DNA of 34,992 bases from Calditrichota bacterium. Its GTDB lineage: Bacteria; Electryoneota; Electryoneia; Electryoneales; Electryoneaceae. Below are positions 33,925-34,992 of the stretch, piece by piece (the stretch's first letter is position 1; the number at the start of each line of letters is the position of its first letter). The stretch is from the NCBI GenBank assembly GCA_018263585.1, contig JAANWZ010000105.1, positions 1 through 34,992 on the forward strand, given 5' to 3'. Position numbers and translations under genes: made by a program. The notes under the pieces are model-generated. The model had not been told where the DNA came from. It searched no databases and saw nothing but the letters and a program-made list of their open reading frames with translations.

Positions 33925-34170
33925 ATCTGGTCGTACCGTTCGCTCAGCCACGTGCGTCGACCGGAACTTCGATCAGATTCGTGCGGCCGAGCCATCATTC
34001 TGAAGGACCACAGCCGGGCGGCCGAGGCGTCATTCCGGCTGTGGGGACGCTTGCCAGCAAGCGTCCCCGCCTCCATCCCTTCGCCCGACAAACGGACGTC
34101 GGGCTTCGGTCAGAATGACACTCTTGCCAGCTCCGATATTGCCCCGGCTGAGCCAAAGGGATAACCGGAT
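33925..34170 (-). mobile_element. MITE-like element C, copy 2 (246 bp, inverted relative to copy 1)
   Basis: Reverse-complemented, this copy aligns end to end with 2650-2958: 'ATCCGGTTATCCCTTTGGCTCAGCCGG', 'CCGAAGCCCGACGTCCGTTTGTCGGGCGAAGGG', 'TTCAGAATGA' and 'GATCGAAGTTCCGG...CACGTGGCTGAGCGA'. The termini match each other at about 19 of 25 positions. The 4 bp GAGC flank both ends directly (33921-33924 and 34171-34174), a possible target-site duplication. The centre differs: this copy has a GGGGACGCTTGCC-AGC-AAGCGTCCCC hairpin in place of the copy 1 interior. Confidence 0.72.
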
Positions 34171-34206
34171 GAGCAAGCGTCCCCGGAGTCCGGGCCACCC
34201 GCCGAA

Positions 34207-34992
34207 CTATTTGAGCAGCGTGAGTTTGCGGATCGCATCGAGCTCGCCCGGCGCGTGCGCGCGCACGAAATAGAGCCCGCTCGCGAGCGACGAACCGTCG
34301 AACGTGAACGTATGCGACCCCGCCGCGAACACGCCGTCCGCGAGCGTTGCGACCACGCGGCCGTTCACATTGTACACGGTCACGGTCAACTCAGCCGACT
34401 CCGGCAGCCGTACCGAGACAGCCGTCGCCGGGTTGAACGGGTTCGGGTGCGCCGCGCTCAGCGAGAATTCGGATGGGACGCGCGCCGAGCCGACCTCGTC
34501 CCGGGACGCCGCCGCCGCGAACGATCCCCCGCTCGCCGGCCACTGGTCAGCGTCGAACTGATAATCCCCGCCACCCGCGGCCGGCCCGCCGGCGAGCTTG
34601 AAGAACGTGTACGAGTCCGACAGCAGCGCGTTCGGGTAGAAGCCGGCGTACCCGTTGTAGCTGTACACTCCGGCCGGCGCCGCGCCCGGAACCTGTTGCT
34701 GCATCGGCACGGTCACGTCCATGAACGGGACGAGTGTGAACGTCTGCTGGAACAGGGTCTGCGTTTCCACGCCGTTCGGCATCGTCGCGGTCGTCCAGTA
34801 GCTGACTCCGGGCACGGTCATGTTCAGTTGGCTGACCAGCGACGCGTTGTAATCAAGCGCACCGCCGTCCGGCGGGATCACCGTGTTCACCGGGTCGAGC
34901 GTGAGTTCGACGTCATACGGCTGCGGTTCGCGGTCGCCGGTGAAGAAGCCGCCGTACTCATCCCACTCCCAGTTGCCCGGATCCTGCCAGAA
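34207..34992 (-). CDS. Secreted protein, C-terminal part with PNPFN sorting domain (partial at window edge)
   Basis: The frame stays open to the window end, so the N-terminus is missing; 261 codons are visible. The first part (FWQDPGNWEWDEYGGFFTGD...) leads into a beta-rich module ('NTVIPPDGGALDYNASL...VSYWTTATMPNG...FMDVTVPMQQQVPGAAPAGVYSYNGYAGFYPNALLSDSYTFFK'), homologous to the module after the TGA in the 20357-22045 gene. The final ~80 residues are the sorting/FlgD-like domain 'HPNPFNPATAVSVRLPESAELTVTVYNVNGRVVATLADG...ASGLYFVRAHA'. The ORF-track GTG start at 34890 is not a real start. It is predicted to be surface-attached or secreted; the function is unknown. Confidence 0.85.
   Translation of the reverse strand, partial: FWQDPGNWEWDEYGGFFTGDREPQPYDVELTLDPVNTVIPPDGGALDYNASLVSQLNMTVPGVSYWTTATMPNGVETQTLFQQTFTLVPFMDVTVPMQQQVPGAAPAGVYSYNGYAGFYPNALLSDSYTFFKLAGGPAAGGGDYQFDADQWPASGGSFAAAASRDEVGSARVPSEFSLSAAHPNPFNPATAVSVRLPESAELTVTVYNVNGRVVATLADGVFAAGSHTFTFDGSSLASGLYFVRAHAPGELDAIRKLTLLK

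Noticed and set aside
2650-34170. Composite transposon or genomic island bounded by the inverted C elements
   Set aside because: There is no transposase or integrase between them and the copies have diverged centres; homologous repeats at both ends are not enough to claim mobility of the dsr segment.
1-34992. tRNA, rRNA or riboswitch genes
   Set aside because: No cloverleaf, rRNA-like stretch or recognisable riboswitch core was found by inspection; the structured intergenic sequences are all explained by the repeat families.

Overview
The window comes from a GC-rich bacterium. It carries one long dissimilatory sulfite reductase (dsr) locus, surrounded by accessory genes and an unusual density of short interspersed repeats. 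Three predicted secreted proteins end in a 'PNPFN' type C-terminal sorting/FlgD-like domain. That domain is characteristic of the FCB assemblage (Bacteroidota relatives and candidate phyla such as Krumholzibacteria, Eisenbacteria, Latescibacteria and Zixibacteria). The FCB placement is an inference from these tails; no rRNA or other phylogenetic marker is present.

Layout. 160-2612: a HigA-like HTH/ImmA-type metalloprotease, convergent with a YeiH-family 'putative sulfate exporter'. 2613-3479: dsr leader region with a TIR-bearing repeat. 3480-16541: dsrA-dsrB-dsrD, repeats, dsrL-dsrC-dsrN, repeats, an RsbRD-like gene, then dsrM-dsrK-dsrJ-dsrO, a 95 bp palindrome, and dsrP. 16863-22045: secreted proteins, namely an arylsulfotransferase-like protein with a sorting tail, an S41 peptidase lipoprotein, and a LamG/FN3-like secreted protein whose reading frame is broken by one in-frame TGA. 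22733-25112: a MmgE/PrpD protein and a small cysteine-rich protein resembling the ATC-hydrolase family. 28036-25176 (minus strand): ECF sigma factor, anti-sigma factor, and a secreted coiled-coil/beta-repeat protein. 28219-30542: an AhpD-like protein and a class V aminotransferase/cysteine desulfurase. 33653-30563 (minus strand): sensor kinase and sigma-54 response regulator. 34992-34207: the C-terminal part of another secreted protein, cut by the window edge.

How it works together. DsrAB reduces sulfite (or works in reverse) and passes sulfur to DsrC as a trisulfide. The membrane complex DsrMKJOP re-reduces DsrC. DsrN amidates siroheme. DsrD is the activator typical of reductive systems. DsrL is a flavoprotein that links NAD(P)H to DsrAB. 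The coexistence of DsrD and DsrL, with no dsrEFH and no sat/apr/qmo in view, suggests an NAD(P)H-coupled sulfite-reducing system, but the direction cannot be fixed from this window alone.

The most novel signal is the repeat content. At least three families of short, non-coding, hairpin-rich elements, two with terminal inverted repeats, occupy almost every long intergenic gap and the junctions between dsr sub-operons. One palindrome forms the 3' end of dsrO.
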